Origin: Streptomyces sp. NRRL F-5630
GTDB taxonomy: Bacteria; Actinomycetota; Actinomycetes; Streptomycetales; Streptomycetaceae
Assembly (NCBI RefSeq): GCF_000719475.1
Contig: NZ_JOGO01000080.1
Span: forward strand, 1 to 24,574
DNA: 24,574 bases
Direction: 5' to 3'
Shown here piece by piece: positions 1-9,525 of the stretch. The stretch's first letter is position 1; the number at the start of each line of letters is the position of its first letter. Made by a program: the position numbers and the translations under genes. The notes below the pieces were generated by a model. It worked only from the letters and a program-made list of their open reading frames with translations, made no database searches and was not told the DNA's origin.

Positions 1-675
1 ACCCCCACCCCTGCCGTCCCCGCCGCCCGCGTCAAGCGCCTCGCCCCCGCCCTCGCCCCCGCGCACAAGAGCGCCGGTGCCGCCCTGCGCACGGCCGGGC
101 TCACCGGGACGCGAGCGCGCGTGTACCTCGTGCTCGACCGCTCGGGCTCGATGCGCCCGTACTACAAGGACGGCAGCGCGCAGGCGCTCGGCGAGCAGGT
201 GCTCGCGCTCGCGGCGCACCTCGACGCCGAGGCCGTCGTGCGCGTCGTCTTCTTCTCGACGGCGATCGACGCCGTGGGCACGCTCGCGCTCGACGCGTAC
301 GAGGGCGTCGTCGACGAACTCCACGCGGGCGCCGGGCGGATGGGCCGCACCAACTACGCGCTGGCGATCGAGGAGGTGCGCGCGCTGCACGCGAAGGAGG
401 CGGCGGGCGAGCCGGGCCTCGTCGTCTTCCAGACGGACGGCCCGCCGGACGTGCGGACCGCCGCGACCCAGGCGCTCAAGACGGCCGAGGCCGAACAGCC
501 CGAGCTGCGCTGGCAGTTCGTCTCCTTCGGTGAGACGGAGTCGAAGAACTTCGACTACCTGCGGCGGCTCAAGGCGGCCAACGCGGGCTGGTTCGCGGCG
601 GGTCCCGTACCGAAGGAGCTCACCGACGCCGAGGTCCTCGGCGGACTGCTCGCGGACTGGCGGCCCCAGGGCTGA
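1..675 (+). CDS. von Willebrand factor A domain protein, TerF-like (5' end missing)
   Basis: The frame is open from base 1, so the gene starts upstream of the window; a GTG at 121 would begin inside the first beta strand of the domain and is not a believable start. After an Ala/Pro/Arg-rich stretch the protein has a complete metal-ion-dependent adhesion site: DRSGS near 133-150, a conserved Thr in GRTNYALAI near 345-370, and the QTDGPPD acidic loop near 430-450. This order is typical of cytoplasmic VWA proteins of the TerF/TerY type, linked by homology to tellurite and general stress clusters. No ter gene is visible here, so a tellurite role is not shown. The metal-dependent protein-binding fold is well supported; the partner is unknown. 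A strong hairpin follows 11 bases after the TGA. Confidence 0.85.
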   Translation, partial: TPTPAVPAARVKRLAPALAPAHKSAGAALRTAGLTGTRARVYLVLDRSGSMRPYYKDGSAQALGEQVLALAAHLDAEAVVRVVFFSTAIDAVGTLALDAYEGVVDELHAGAGRMGRTNYALAIEEVRALHAKEAAGEPGLVVFQTDGPPDVRTAATQALKTAEAEQPELRWQFVSFGETESKNFDYLRRLKAANAGWFAAGPVPKELTDAEVLGGLLADWRPQG

Positions 676-686
676 GCGCGGCGACG

Positions 687-724
687 GACGCGGCCGGGTC
701 CCGGGACCGGGACCCGGCCGCGTC
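687..724. terminator. GC-rich terminator hairpin after the VWA gene
   Basis: Bases 687-703 and 708-724 form a perfect 17-bp stem with a 4-base loop. There is no T-tract, which is usual for Streptomyces terminators. It sits just after the VWA stop and about 180 bases before metG, so it should separate the two units. Confidence 0.8.
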
Positions 725-905
725 ACGTGGGGTGACCGCCTGCTCCCCGGCCGTACCGCCGTGCCCCGCGCGGTGTCCACGGAGAGAAACCCCCGGAGCC
801 CGTCTCGCCCGTTCGGCTACGATTTCCGGGATAACAGGTGACCGGCGGACACACCCCCCGGCCTCCGCCCCTCACCTTCCGTAGCGACTTGGGAGCAGCC
901 CCCCG

Positions 906-2618
<1,713 letters not shown>

Positions 2619-2638
2619 GCCTCCGGTCCCGGTCGCAG

Positions 2639-2672
2639 GAGGGCCGCCACCCGGGCACGGGTGGCGGCCCTC
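2639..2672. terminator. Terminator hairpin between metG and the convergent Uma2 gene
   Basis: Bases 2639-2652 pair perfectly with 2659-2672 (14 bp, 6-base loop). It lies 20 bases after the metG stop and 13 bases beyond the end of the opposite-strand Uma2 gene, so it can serve both directions. Confidence 0.85.
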
Positions 2673-2685
2673 GCCGCGTACGGGA

Positions 2686-3264
2686 TCAGCCCGCCCAGTC
2701 GAGCAGCGGCGCCGTGTCGAGGTCGAAACCGACGGGCTCGGGCAGGGAGACGCTCTTGCCGAAAGCCACCTCGTTCACCTTCGCGTACCGTCCGCCCTCG
2801 GGCTCGGAGTGCACCTTCACCGACTGGTTGCCCCGGTCGACGAGGAGGTAGACGGGGATTCCTGCGGCGGCGTAGGCGGCGGGCTTCTCGATGCGGTCGC
2901 GCTGGTTGGTGTCACGGTCCCGGGAAGTCACCTCAACCACCATCCGCACGTCTTCCGTGCCCGCCCACTCTCCGACGCCCTCGAAAGCTCCCGAGCGCGC
3001 CAGACAGCCATCCGGACGGGCGTTGCCCCGCCGGTACGCCTCAACGTGCAGGCCCTGGTCTCCGTAGAGCCACAGCTCCGGTCGAGCCTGAAGACAGACT
3101 TTGGTGAGCCATTCGATGATGCGCCCGTGGTAGCCGTCCGGCACGGCCTTCTCCCTGATCTTCCCGTCGAGGAATTCCAGCCGGACCGACTCGTTCGTCC
3201 GCGCGGCGGCGCGGGCGATCTCCTCGAAGTCCTCCTGGCTCAGCGGACTCGCGCTCGTGTCCAT
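2686..3264 (-). CDS. Uma2 family protein (DUF820, PD-(D/E)XK nuclease fold)
   Basis: 192-aa soluble protein of the Uma2 family, a restriction-endonuclease-like fold that is multiplied in Streptomyces and cyanobacteria and whose cellular role is not established. Nuclease-core features are RPDGCL (Asp), VVEVTSRD (Glu in strand 3) and a following DRIEKPAAYAAAGIP helix, which supplies the Lys and the Tyr typical of the family. I chose the ATG at 3264 because an AAGGAGTG ribosome site lies 8 bases before it; the longer in-frame start at 3363 adds a Cys-rich stretch unlike the family and has no such site. It is a single gene, convergent with metG and upstream of the aspS terminator in the same direction. 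A 13-bp palindrome at 3315-3327 lies 50 bases upstream. Family assignment is firm; DNA cleavage activity is inference. Confidence 0.88.
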   Translation of the reverse strand: MDTSASPLSQEDFEEIARAAARTNESVRLEFLDGKIREKAVPDGYHGRIIEWLTKVCLQARPELWLYGDQGLHVEAYRRGNARPDGCLARSGAFEGVGEWAGTEDVRMVVEVTSRDRDTNQRDRIEKPAAYAAAGIPVYLLVDRGNQSVKVHSEPEGGRYAKVNEVAFGKSVSLPEPVGFDLDTAPLLDWAG

Positions 3265-3314
3265 GACGGAACACTCCTTCACAGCGGTGCTCACGGCGGC
3301 CCCTCCACACTCAC

Positions 3315-3327
3315 GGCAAGTCTTGCC
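3315..3327. promoter_or_regulatory. Palindrome upstream of the Uma2 gene, possible operator
   Basis: GGCAAG-T-CTTGCC is a perfect 6-bp inverted repeat with a single central base, 50 bases upstream of the Uma2 ATG on the minus strand. It could be a repressor site or chance; no recognised regulator consensus matches. Confidence 0.25.
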
Positions 3328-3420
3328 CGCCACGGTAGGGAGCGCCACCACCGGCAAAACCATTCTGCGCCGGACGATCCCCCCATCGGGTGACGGTGCG
3401 GGCCTCTCGGGCGGGAGGAC

Positions 3421-3462
3421 GCGGAAGGGCCGGGCCCCGTCCCCGGGGTCCGGCCCTTCCGC
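3421..3462. terminator. Terminator hairpin of aspS
   Basis: Bases 3421-3434 pair with 3449-3462 (13 Watson-Crick pairs and one G-T), and CCCC 3435-3438 with GGGG 3445-3448 extends the stem, leaving a 6-base loop. It lies 13 bases beyond the aspS stop on the minus strand, giving one of the longest stems in the window. Confidence 0.88.
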
Positions 3463-3475
3463 CTGCCGCGTACCG

Positions 3476-5239
3476 CTACTTCTGGACCGGCTTCCTGAGC
3501 TGGATGTTCAGCTCCCGCAGCCGCGTCTCGTCCAGCTCCGTGGGGGCGCCCATCATGAGGTCCTGGGCGTTGCCGTTGAGCGGGAAGGCGATCGTCTCCC
3601 GGATGTTCGGCTCGTCGGCGAGGAGCATCACGATGCGGTCGATGCCGGGGGCGATGCCGCCGTGCGGCGGGGCGCCGAGGCGGAAGGCGCGGAGCATTCC
3701 CGCGAACTCGTGCTCGACGGTCTCGCGGTCGTAGCCGGCGATCTCGAACGCCTTCAGCATGATCGCGGGCTCGTGGTTGCGGATCGCGCCGGAGGACAGC
3801 TCGATGCCGTTGCAGACGATGTCGTACTGCCAGGCCAGGATGTCCAGCGGGTCCTTGTGCTCCAGCGCGTCCATGCCGCCCTGCGGCATGGAGAACGGGT
3901 TGTGCGAGAAGTCGATCCTCCCGGTCTCCTCGTCCTTCTCGTACATCGGGAAGTCGACGACCCAGCAGAACCGGAAGACGCCCTCCTCGAAGTGCCCGGC
4001 CCGCTTCGCGGCCTCGACGCGCACCGCCGACATGATCTTCGAGACCTCGTCGAACTCACCCGCGCCGAAGAACACCGCGTACCCGGGGGCCAGCGAGAGG
4101 CGCTCGGTGAGGGCCTTCACGTCGTCCGCCGTGAGGAACTTCGCGATCGGGCCCGCGAGCTGACCGTCCTCGCCGACGCGGACCCACGCGAGGCCCTTCG
4201 CGCCCTGCTCGGCCGCGTAGTCGCCGAGCTGGTCGAAGAACTTGCGGGACTGCTTCGCGGTGTCGGGCACGGGCAGCGCGCGCACGTGCTTGCCCGCGAA
4301 CGCCTTGAACTCCGAACCGGCGAAGACGTCCGAGACGTCGTGCAGTTCGAGCCGCGCCCGCAGGTCGGGCTTGTCGTTGCCGTACTTCAGCATCGACTCG
4401 CGGAACGGGATGCGGGGGAACGGCGAGGTGACCTCGCGGCCCCCGCCGAACTCGGTGAACAGCTCCGTCATGAGCTTCTCGACCGGCTGGAAGACGTCCT
4501 CCTGCTCGACGAAGCTCATCTCGACGTCGAGCTGGTAGAACTCGCCGGGCGAGCGGTCGGCGCGGGCGTCCTCGTCGCGGAAGCACGGCGCGATCTGGAA
4601 GTAGCGGTCGAAGCCGGAGACCATGAGCAGTTGCTTGAACTGCTGCGGGGCCTGCGGCAGCGCGTAGAACTTGCCGGGGTTCAGGCGCGAGGGGACGACG
4701 AAGTCGCGGGCGCCCTCGGGGGAGGTCGCGGTGAGGATCGGCGTCGCCATCTCGTTGAAGCCGAGCGCGACCATCTTCTGCCGCACGGCCGCGATCACGG
4801 CGGTGCGCAGCATGATGTTGCGGTGCATCCGCTCGCGGCGCAGGTCGAGGAAGCGGTACTCCAGGCGCCGCTCCTCGTTGACGCCGTCCTCGGCGTTGAT
4901 CGTGAAGGGCAGCGGGCCGGCCTCGCCGAGCACCTCGACCTCGCCCGCCTCGACCTCGACCGCGCCGGTGGGCAGGTCCGGGTTGACGTTCTCGGCACCG
5001 CGCGAGACGACCTTGCCGTCGACCCGCAGGACGGTCTCCTTGGAGAGCTTGTCGAGCGTCTCGAAGGCGGGCGTCCCGGGGCGGGCGACGAGCTGGGTGA
5101 TGCCGTAGTGGTCACGCAGATCGATGAAGAGGATGCCGCCGAGGTCGCGCCGATTGTGCAGCCAGCCGCTCAGCCGGACGTCGCCGCCGACGTCGGAGGC
5201 GCGGAGCTCGCCGCAGGTGTGGGACCGGTACCGGTGCAT
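3476..5239 (-). CDS. aspS: Aspartyl-tRNA synthetase, bacterial type
   Basis: 587-aa class II aminoacyl-tRNA synthetase that attaches aspartate to tRNA-Asp. An N-terminal OB-fold anticodon-binding domain spans about 1-110, with the conserved [19 protein letters not shown] (25-43). Motif 2 is FRDED (220-224), a bacterial GAD insertion covers about 300-420, and motif 3 is GGIAPGIDR (527-535). I start at the ATG at 5239, where the conserved [13 protein letters not shown] begins; the reading frame runs upstream to 5383, but that part has no family similarity. The ribosome site is only a weak GGA, 9 bases away. Leu33 in the RDLGG loop is the residue that, as I recall, goes with tRNA-Asp-specific enzymes, but one residue does not settle discriminating against non-discriminating. 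The gene diverges from the SpoIIE-type phosphatase across 157 bases. Confidence 0.97.
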   Translation of the reverse strand: MHRYRSHTCGELRASDVGGDVRLSGWLHNRRDLGGILFIDLRDHYGITQLVARPGTPAFETLDKLSKETVLRVDGKVVSRGAENVNPDLPTGAVEVEAGEVEVLGEAGPLPFTINAEDGVNEERRLEYRFLDLRRERMHRNIMLRTAVIAAVRQKMVALGFNEMATPILTATSPEGARDFVVPSRLNPGKFYALPQAPQQFKQLLMVSGFDRYFQIAPCFRDEDARADRSPGEFYQLDVEMSFVEQEDVFQPVEKLMTELFTEFGGGREVTSPFPRIPFRESMLKYGNDKPDLRARLELHDVSDVFAGSEFKAFAGKHVRALPVPDTAKQSRKFFDQLGDYAAEQGAKGLAWVRVGEDGQLAGPIAKFLTADDVKALTERLSLAPGYAVFFGAGEFDEVSKIMSAVRVEAAKRAGHFEEGVFRFCWVVDFPMYEKDEETGRIDFSHNPFSMPQGGMDALEHKDPLDILAWQYDIVCNGIELSSGAIRNHEPAIMLKAFEIAGYDRETVEHEFAGMLRAFRLGAPPHGGIAPGIDRIVMLLADEPNIRETIAFPLNGNAQDLMMGAPTELDETRLRELNIQLRKPVQK

Positions 5240-5396
5240 CTCTATCCAGTCGCTCGGGGGGTAGTGCGTCAAATTATCCGGGTCAAGGTTACCGCCGTCC
5301 CGTACGCCCCCGGGGCGCCGCCCCAAGGCCCCCGCCCCGCCCTCCGCGCCCGCTTCCGACTGGCTGCCCCGCGCATAATCCACGTAAAATCAGACA

Positions 5397-7712
5397 ATGG
5401 GTAGCGAAAACGTCGCCCCCAGTGCCACCGAGACACTCGCCGCGCTGCGCACGGGTCTGTGGCGGTGGGACGACGCGGCCGGGACCATCGCCGTGGACGC
5501 CGAGGCGGCCCGGCTGCTCGGCCTGCCCGCGCGCCCGGCGACCCTCTCCGAGGCGGCGGTCCGTGCCCGCTTCCACCCCTCGGACTGGAACGAGATCCAG
5601 AGCGTCATCACGCTCGCCGCCGCCGAGGAGACCCTCGGCGAGGCACGGCTGCGGGTCATGGACGAGCAGGGCAACGTCGTCCGGGTGGTCCGCACCCGCT
5701 CGCGGCCCACCGTCCCGGTCGCCCCGCCCGGGACGGGCGGAAAGGAGGCCGAGCACGACGCGGCCGATACCTCCGCGACGTGGCTCGGCAGCGGCGTGAC
5801 CGCCCCGGCGGCGGGCCGTTCGGACCGCTCCCGGCCCGGGTTCATCCTGGTCGGGACGCTCCAGGAGATCACCGAGCCCTCGCCGGAGACCGTCGCCCGC
5901 GCGCCCGTCACGGGCGACTGGCGCCGCTCGCGCGAGGCCTTCCTGCTCGACGCGGGCCGCGCGCTCGCCGAGGCACGCTCCACGACGGAGGTCCTGCGCG
6001 TCGCGGCCGGGCTCTCCATGCCGGGCTTCTCGCCCGACGGCCTCGCCGTCTTCGGCGTCGAGAACGACCACCTCACCGTGGTGGGCCACCACGGCCACCG
6101 CAGGGACGCCGCGGCCCCCTTCGCCGACATCTCCCTCGACGCGGACTACCCGGCCGCCGAGGTGATCCGCACCGGCCGCGCCGTCTACCTCTCCTCACCG
6201 GAGGAGTACCGCGAGCGCTACCCCGCGACATGGCCGCTCGCCGCCGCGTTCGACCGCAAGTCCTGGGCCTTCCTGCCGCTCGTCGCCGCCGGGCGCACGA
6301 TGGGCGCCTGGCTCGCCGCCTTCACCTACCCCGTCGCCTTCACGGCCGACGAGCGCTCCGTGCTCGCGACGGTCGCGCGGATGCTCGCGCAGGCGCTGAG
6401 CCGCGCGGGGATCGCCGACTCGCAGCGCGAACTCTCCGAGGGGCTCCAGCGGTCCATGCTGCCGCGCCTCGGTCCCGCGATCCCCGGCATGAGCCTCGCC
6501 GCCCGCTACGTGCCGACCGGCGGCGGTCTCCGCGTCGGCGGCGACTGGTACGACGTGATCCCGCTCCCCTCGGGCCGTACCGCGCTCGTCATCGGCGACG
6601 TGCAGGGCCACGACGTGCGCGCGGCCGGGCTCATGGGCCAGTTGCGGATCGCGGTGCGGGCCTACGCGGCCGAGGGGCACCGCCCGGACGCGGTCCTGAC
6701 CCGCGCCACGCGCTTCCTGCACGGCATCGGCGAGACGCGGGGCATGGACGCGACGGCGGTGGAGGACACGGAGGCACTGGAGGCGCCGGACGACGACCCG
6801 CGCTTCGCCACCTGCCTCTACGTCGAGGTGGACCCGGCGAGCGGGACGCTGGAGATCGCCCGCGCGGGGCACCTCGAACCAGCGGTCCGGATGGCCGACG
6901 GCACGATGCTGCGCCGCTCCGTCGCGGGCGGCCTCCCGCTCGGCATCGACCCGGACGCGGACTACCCGACGACGCGGCTCGTCCTGGAACCCGGCGAGAC
7001 GATGGTGATGTGCACCGACGGCCTCGTCGAGACCGGCGGGCACGACCTCGACACCGGCTGGAAGCGGCTGCGGCGGGCCGTCGAGTCGTACGAGGGCGAC
7101 GACGTCGAGGGCCTCGCGGACGCGCTGCTCGGGGCCGTCCACCGGCCGGGCGCCCAGGAGGACACGGGGCCCCTGCGCCCGCTCCACGAGGACGACATCG
7201 CCCTCCTCCTCCTGCGCCGCGCGCTCATCGGCTCCTCCAGCCGGCTGCGCCACCCGCCCGGGCGCCGCGCGATCCTCTCCGTCGCGCAGGCGGAGCCGGA
7301 GCGGGTGGCGGGGGCGCGGCGGCAACTGCGCGACCTGCTGCACGACTGGCCGGAGCGGGACCAGGTGGACTCGGCGGTGCTGATGTGCTCCGAGATGCTC
7401 ACGAACGTGCTCGTGCACACCGAGGGCGACGCCCTTCTCATCGCCTCCGTGACGGGCCCGCCGGGGGCCCGCCGGATGCGCGTCGAGGTCTTGGACGACG
7501 ACGACACCCTCCCGCACCGCCGTGACCCGGGCGAACTGGCCTCCTCGGGGCGGGGCCTGGTGCTGATGGAACTCCTCGCGGACGACTGGGGGGTGTCCCC
7601 GCGGGGCGAGGGCAAGGCGATCTGGTTCGAGCTGCGCGAGGAGGACGAGGAGGACGAGGAGGGTGGCGAAGGGGACGAGGAGGACGAGGGCGAGGGCGGC
7701 GGGGCGCGGTGA
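5397..7712 (+). CDS. PAS-GAF-PP2C (SpoIIE-type) phosphatase with C-terminal histidine-kinase-like ATPase
   Basis: 771-aa cytoplasmic signalling protein. Domains in order: PAS-like sensor (about 15-160, interrupted by a low-complexity insert at 105-145), GAF sensor (about 175-340), SpoIIE/PP2C serine phosphatase (350-610) and an RsbW/SpoIIAB-like ATPase (620-750). Metal-binding Asp residues are present: GGDWYD (383, 386), IGDVQGHD (401), CTDGLVE (541) and HEDDIALL (599-600). The ATPase keeps the N-box Asn670 in EMLTN and the G-box SSGRGLVLM near 716-725. The last 25 residues are almost all Glu, Asp and Gly. Such proteins act on anti-sigma-factor antagonists in partner-switching circuits; no antagonist gene is adjacent, so the target is unknown. 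The ATG at 5397 has no clear ribosome site. CATAAT at 5374-5379 is a possible -10. Confidence 0.92.
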   Translation: MGSENVAPSATETLAALRTGLWRWDDAAGTIAVDAEAARLLGLPARPATLSEAAVRARFHPSDWNEIQSVITLAAAEETLGEARLRVMDEQGNVVRVVRTRSRPTVPVAPPGTGGKEAEHDAADTSATWLGSGVTAPAAGRSDRSRPGFILVGTLQEITEPSPETVARAPVTGDWRRSREAFLLDAGRALAEARSTTEVLRVAAGLSMPGFSPDGLAVFGVENDHLTVVGHHGHRRDAAAPFADISLDADYPAAEVIRTGRAVYLSSPEEYRERYPATWPLAAAFDRKSWAFLPLVAAGRTMGAWLAAFTYPVAFTADERSVLATVARMLAQALSRAGIADSQRELSEGLQRSMLPRLGPAIPGMSLAARYVPTGGGLRVGGDWYDVIPLPSGRTALVIGDVQGHDVRAAGLMGQLRIAVRAYAAEGHRPDAVLTRATRFLHGIGETRGMDATAVEDTEALEAPDDDPRFATCLYVEVDPASGTLEIARAGHLEPAVRMADGTMLRRSVAGGLPLGIDPDADYPTTRLVLEPGETMVMCTDGLVETGGHDLDTGWKRLRRAVESYEGDDVEGLADALLGAVHRPGAQEDTGPLRPLHEDDIALLLLRRALIGSSSRLRHPPGRRAILSVAQAEPERVAGARRQLRDLLHDWPERDQVDSAVLMCSEMLTNVLVHTEGDALLIASVTGPPGARRMRVEVLDDDDTLPHRRDPGELASSGRGLVLMELLADDWGVSPRGEGKAIWFELREEDEEDEEGGEGDEEDEGEGGGAR

Positions 7713-7718
7713 CGGGGC

Positions 7719-7753
7719 GGGGGCCCGGGACCCCCGTGCGGTCCCGGACCCCC
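7719..7753. terminator. Terminator hairpin after the SpoIIE-type phosphatase gene
   Basis: Bases 7719-7732 and 7740-7753 pair at 13 of 14 positions (one C-A mismatch) around a 7-base loop. It starts 7 bases after the stop codon. Confidence 0.78.
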
Positions 7754-7777
7754 TGGCCACACCGTAGAGCGTTACGG

Positions 7778-7808
7778 ACCGTTTTATGTGATTTAACGGT
7801 GAACCGTT
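7778..7808. repeat. AT-rich cluster of ACCGTT/AACGGT half-sites at the 3' end of the AI-2E gene
   Basis: ACCGTT at 7778-7783, AACGGT at 7795-7800 and ACCGTT at 7803-7808 form two overlapping inverted repeats. The last two make the palindrome AACGGT-GA-ACCGTT, whose final base is the last base of the AI-2E stop. The 12 bases between the first two are unusually AT-rich for this genome. It may be a weak terminator for the minus-strand gene or a binding site; I cannot tell which. Confidence 0.35.
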
Positions 7809-8932
7809 CAGGGAGTGTCTCCCGCCCCCGTCCCTTTCGCGCCCGCCTCGCCCGCGCTCGCGCCGCCCCCGTCCCCGTACCGCTGCCGCAGTTCCCGGAA
7901 GATCCCGAACGCGGCGGCCGTCAGCGGGACCGCGAGGAGCATCCCGAGGATGCCCGCGAGCGAGGCGCCCGCCGTGATCGTCACCATGACGACGGCGGGG
8001 TGCATCTGCACGGTGCGGCTCTGCACGATCGGCTGGAGCAGGTGCCCCTCCAGGACCTGCACCGCGAGCACGACCCCGAGCACCCACAGCGCGATGACGA
8101 AGCCCCGGTCCGCGAGCGCGACGAGGATCGCGACGGCCCCCGAGATGAACGCGCCGAGGTAGGGGATGTAGGCGCCGAGGAAGACGAGCGCGCCCAGGCC
8201 GAGCGCGCCCGGCACGCCCAGCACGAGCAGCCCGATCGTGATGAACGTGGCGTCGATGAGCGCGATGATCGTCGTGCCGTGCATGAAGCCCGCGACGGCC
8301 TGGTACGCGCGTCGCGCCATCGCCTCCACGAGGTCGGAGCTGTCGCCCGGCGAGAGCTCGCGCAGCCCGCGCAGCGCGCGGCCGGCGTCGCGCAGGAAGA
8401 AGAACATCAGGAGCAGCGCGAGGACGGCCGTCGCCACGAAGCTGCCGACGACGCTGAGGCCGTTGATCACCCCGGTCGCCGCCGTGCCGCCGAACTTGTC
8501 GAGCAACTGGCGGGCGTTGTGCGTGATGTCGTCGAGCGAGGTGTTCTTGGCACCGACCCACGAGGCCGCGTCCTCGAAGGCGCTGCGGATCGAGTCGAGG
8601 ATCTGCTGCCCGTTGTCGACGATCGCGCTCGTCACGATGTACCCGGCCCCGCCGACCGCCGCCACGACCGCCGCGCACGTGATCCCGGCCGCGAGCGAGC
8701 GCTGCACGTGCCCGCGGCCCACGAGCAGCGAGTAGAGCGGGCGGAGCAGCGCGGTCCCGAGCACGGCGAGCAGGATCGGCGTGACCGCGGTCTTCAGCTC
8801 GACGCACAGCCAGATCGCGACCCCGGCGACCCCGGCGACGAGGAGGAGGAGCACGCACCAGGCCCCCAGTCTGCGCAGGGGCTCGGGCAGCAGGTCTGCG
8901 AGGGGCTTGGCGGACGGCGACGGTACGGGCAT
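7808..8932 (-). CDS. AI-2E family transporter (PerM/YdiK/TqsA-like membrane protein)
   Basis: 374-aa inner-membrane protein with seven to eight hydrophobic segments (about 23-43, 48-68, 82-102, 158-180, 220-240, 245-272, 278-296, 312-345). A long soluble stretch (103-155) lies between segments 3 and 4, as is normal for this family. Signatures are YIPYLGAF (255-262) and EGHLLQPIV (295-303). The name comes from one E. coli member that exports autoinducer 2; other members act as sodium/proton antiporters, so the substrate here is open. The tail after 350 is Gly/Ala-rich. I place the start at the ATG at 8932; the longer frame to 9025 begins inside the CsbD terminator hairpin. No strong ribosome site is visible for either. 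It lies downstream of csbD on the same strand but is separated by that hairpin. Confidence 0.88.
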   Translation of the reverse strand: MPVPSPSAKPLADLLPEPLRRLGAWCVLLLLVAGVAGVAIWLCVELKTAVTPILLAVLGTALLRPLYSLLVGRGHVQRSLAAGITCAAVVAAVGGAGYIVTSAIVDNGQQILDSIRSAFEDAASWVGAKNTSLDDITHNARQLLDKFGGTAATGVINGLSVVGSFVATAVLALLLMFFFLRDAGRALRGLRELSPGDSSDLVEAMARRAYQAVAGFMHGTTIIALIDATFITIGLLVLGVPGALGLGALVFLGAYIPYLGAFISGAVAILVALADRGFVIALWVLGVVLAVQVLEGHLLQPIVQSRTVQMHPAVVMVTITAGASLAGILGMLLAVPLTAAAFGIFRELRQRYGDGGGASAGEAGAKGTGAGDTP

Positions 8933-9025
8933 GGACCCAGCGGACCACGGAGCGGGGCGGCGTCGGCGGGTGCCATGCCGGGCGGGGACCCGGAAGAGGG
9001 CAGGCGCCCGGCCGGGGCGCGGCAC

Positions 9026-9062
9026 AGCGAGACCCCCGCCCGGGAGGGGCGGGGGTCTCGCT
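9026..9062. terminator. Terminator hairpin between the CsbD and AI-2E genes
   Basis: Bases 9026-9041 and 9047-9062 form a perfect 16-bp stem with the 5-base loop GGGAG. It lies about 115 bases past the CsbD stop (minus strand) and about 95 bases before the AI-2E start, so it most likely ends the CsbD transcript. Confidence 0.85.
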
Positions 9063-9178
9063 TCGGGGGCGGGTGCGCACCGGAGCCCGAGGGGGGCGTG
9101 GCCGCGGTGGCACCCGGTTCCTGGAGTGGACGCGGGGCCGCTCGGGTCAGGGATCGCCCCGGTCCAGGTCTGAGGATG

Positions 9179-9379
9179 TCAGTGGCGGAAGGCGTCCTTC
9201 GCCTTCTTCTTGGCCTCGCGCAGGTCGCCGCGGGAGCGTTCGGCGCCGCCCTCGGTCCGGAGCCGTTCGTTGCCGACGAGCTTGCCCGCCGCCTCCTTCG
9301 CGGCGCCCTTCACACGCTCCACGCGGGCGGTCGTCCTCTGGTCCGCGCGGTGCGCGTGCCTGCCGTGCTTGGCGGCCAT
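9179..9379 (-). CDS. CsbD family general stress protein
   Basis: 66-aa, very hydrophilic, Lys/Glu/Ala-rich protein. The core RVERVKGAAKEAAGKLVGNE (19-38) is the typical start of a CsbD domain, followed by the second helix around ERSRGDLREAKKKAKDAF. CsbD proteins build up under sigma-B-type general stress; their biochemical role is not known. The start is the ATG at 9379, with an AAGGAG ribosome site about 8 bases before it; a longer frame reaching 9502 lacks this support. The basic His/Arg-rich N-terminus (residues 4-16) is an addition to the usual domain. I looked for a sigma-B-type promoter and found no convincing match. Confidence 0.87.
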   Translation of the reverse strand: MAAKHGRHAHRADQRTTARVERVKGAAKEAAGKLVGNERLRTEGGAERSRGDLREAKKKAKDAFRH

Positions 9380-9510
9380 GATCGTGCTCCTTCGCTTCGG
9401 GCTGTGAGCCGTATCGCTGACGCCGGTCGCGTGCCCCGCCCCACGCGCCTCACACCTCCCGCACCCTGTCCAGTTCGTGGACAAACCCCAGGGCGTACGC
9501 ATCTTGTATC

Positions 9511-9525
9511 TATGCTGTGCGCATG
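9511..9525 (+). promoter_or_regulatory. -10 element giving a probable leaderless transcript of the GntR gene
   Basis: TATGCT at 9511-9516 is followed after 6 bases by the ATG at 9523. Transcription would begin at or next to the A of the ATG. No purine-rich ribosome site precedes the ATG. The -35 region has no clear TTGACA. Confidence 0.5.

Noticed and set aside
720..735. Second parS site at the CACGTG near 726
   Set aside because: Only the central CACGTG fits; the flanks do not match. The same holds for the other CACGTG hexamers in the window, for example near 10164, 11507, 14127 and 15705.
5262..5290. aspS promoter built on two TTGAC motifs on the minus strand (5286-5281 and 5272-5267)
   Set aside because: Neither has a good -10 at 16-18 bases; the second would start transcription inside the gene.
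6195..9113. Very long open frame on the minus strand (972 codons) across the phosphatase and AI-2E genes
   Set aside because: It is Arg/Ala/Pro-rich, lacks any domain, and overlaps two clearly real genes; long shadow frames are common in high-GC DNA.
9400..9480. Sigma-B type promoter for the CsbD gene
   Set aside because: I looked for GNNT and GGGTA at the right spacing on the minus strand and found no convincing match.
9476..9484. Second DnaA box (TTGTCCACG on the minus strand)
   Set aside because: It matches 8 of 9 bases, stands alone in the GntR promoter region and is expected by chance.
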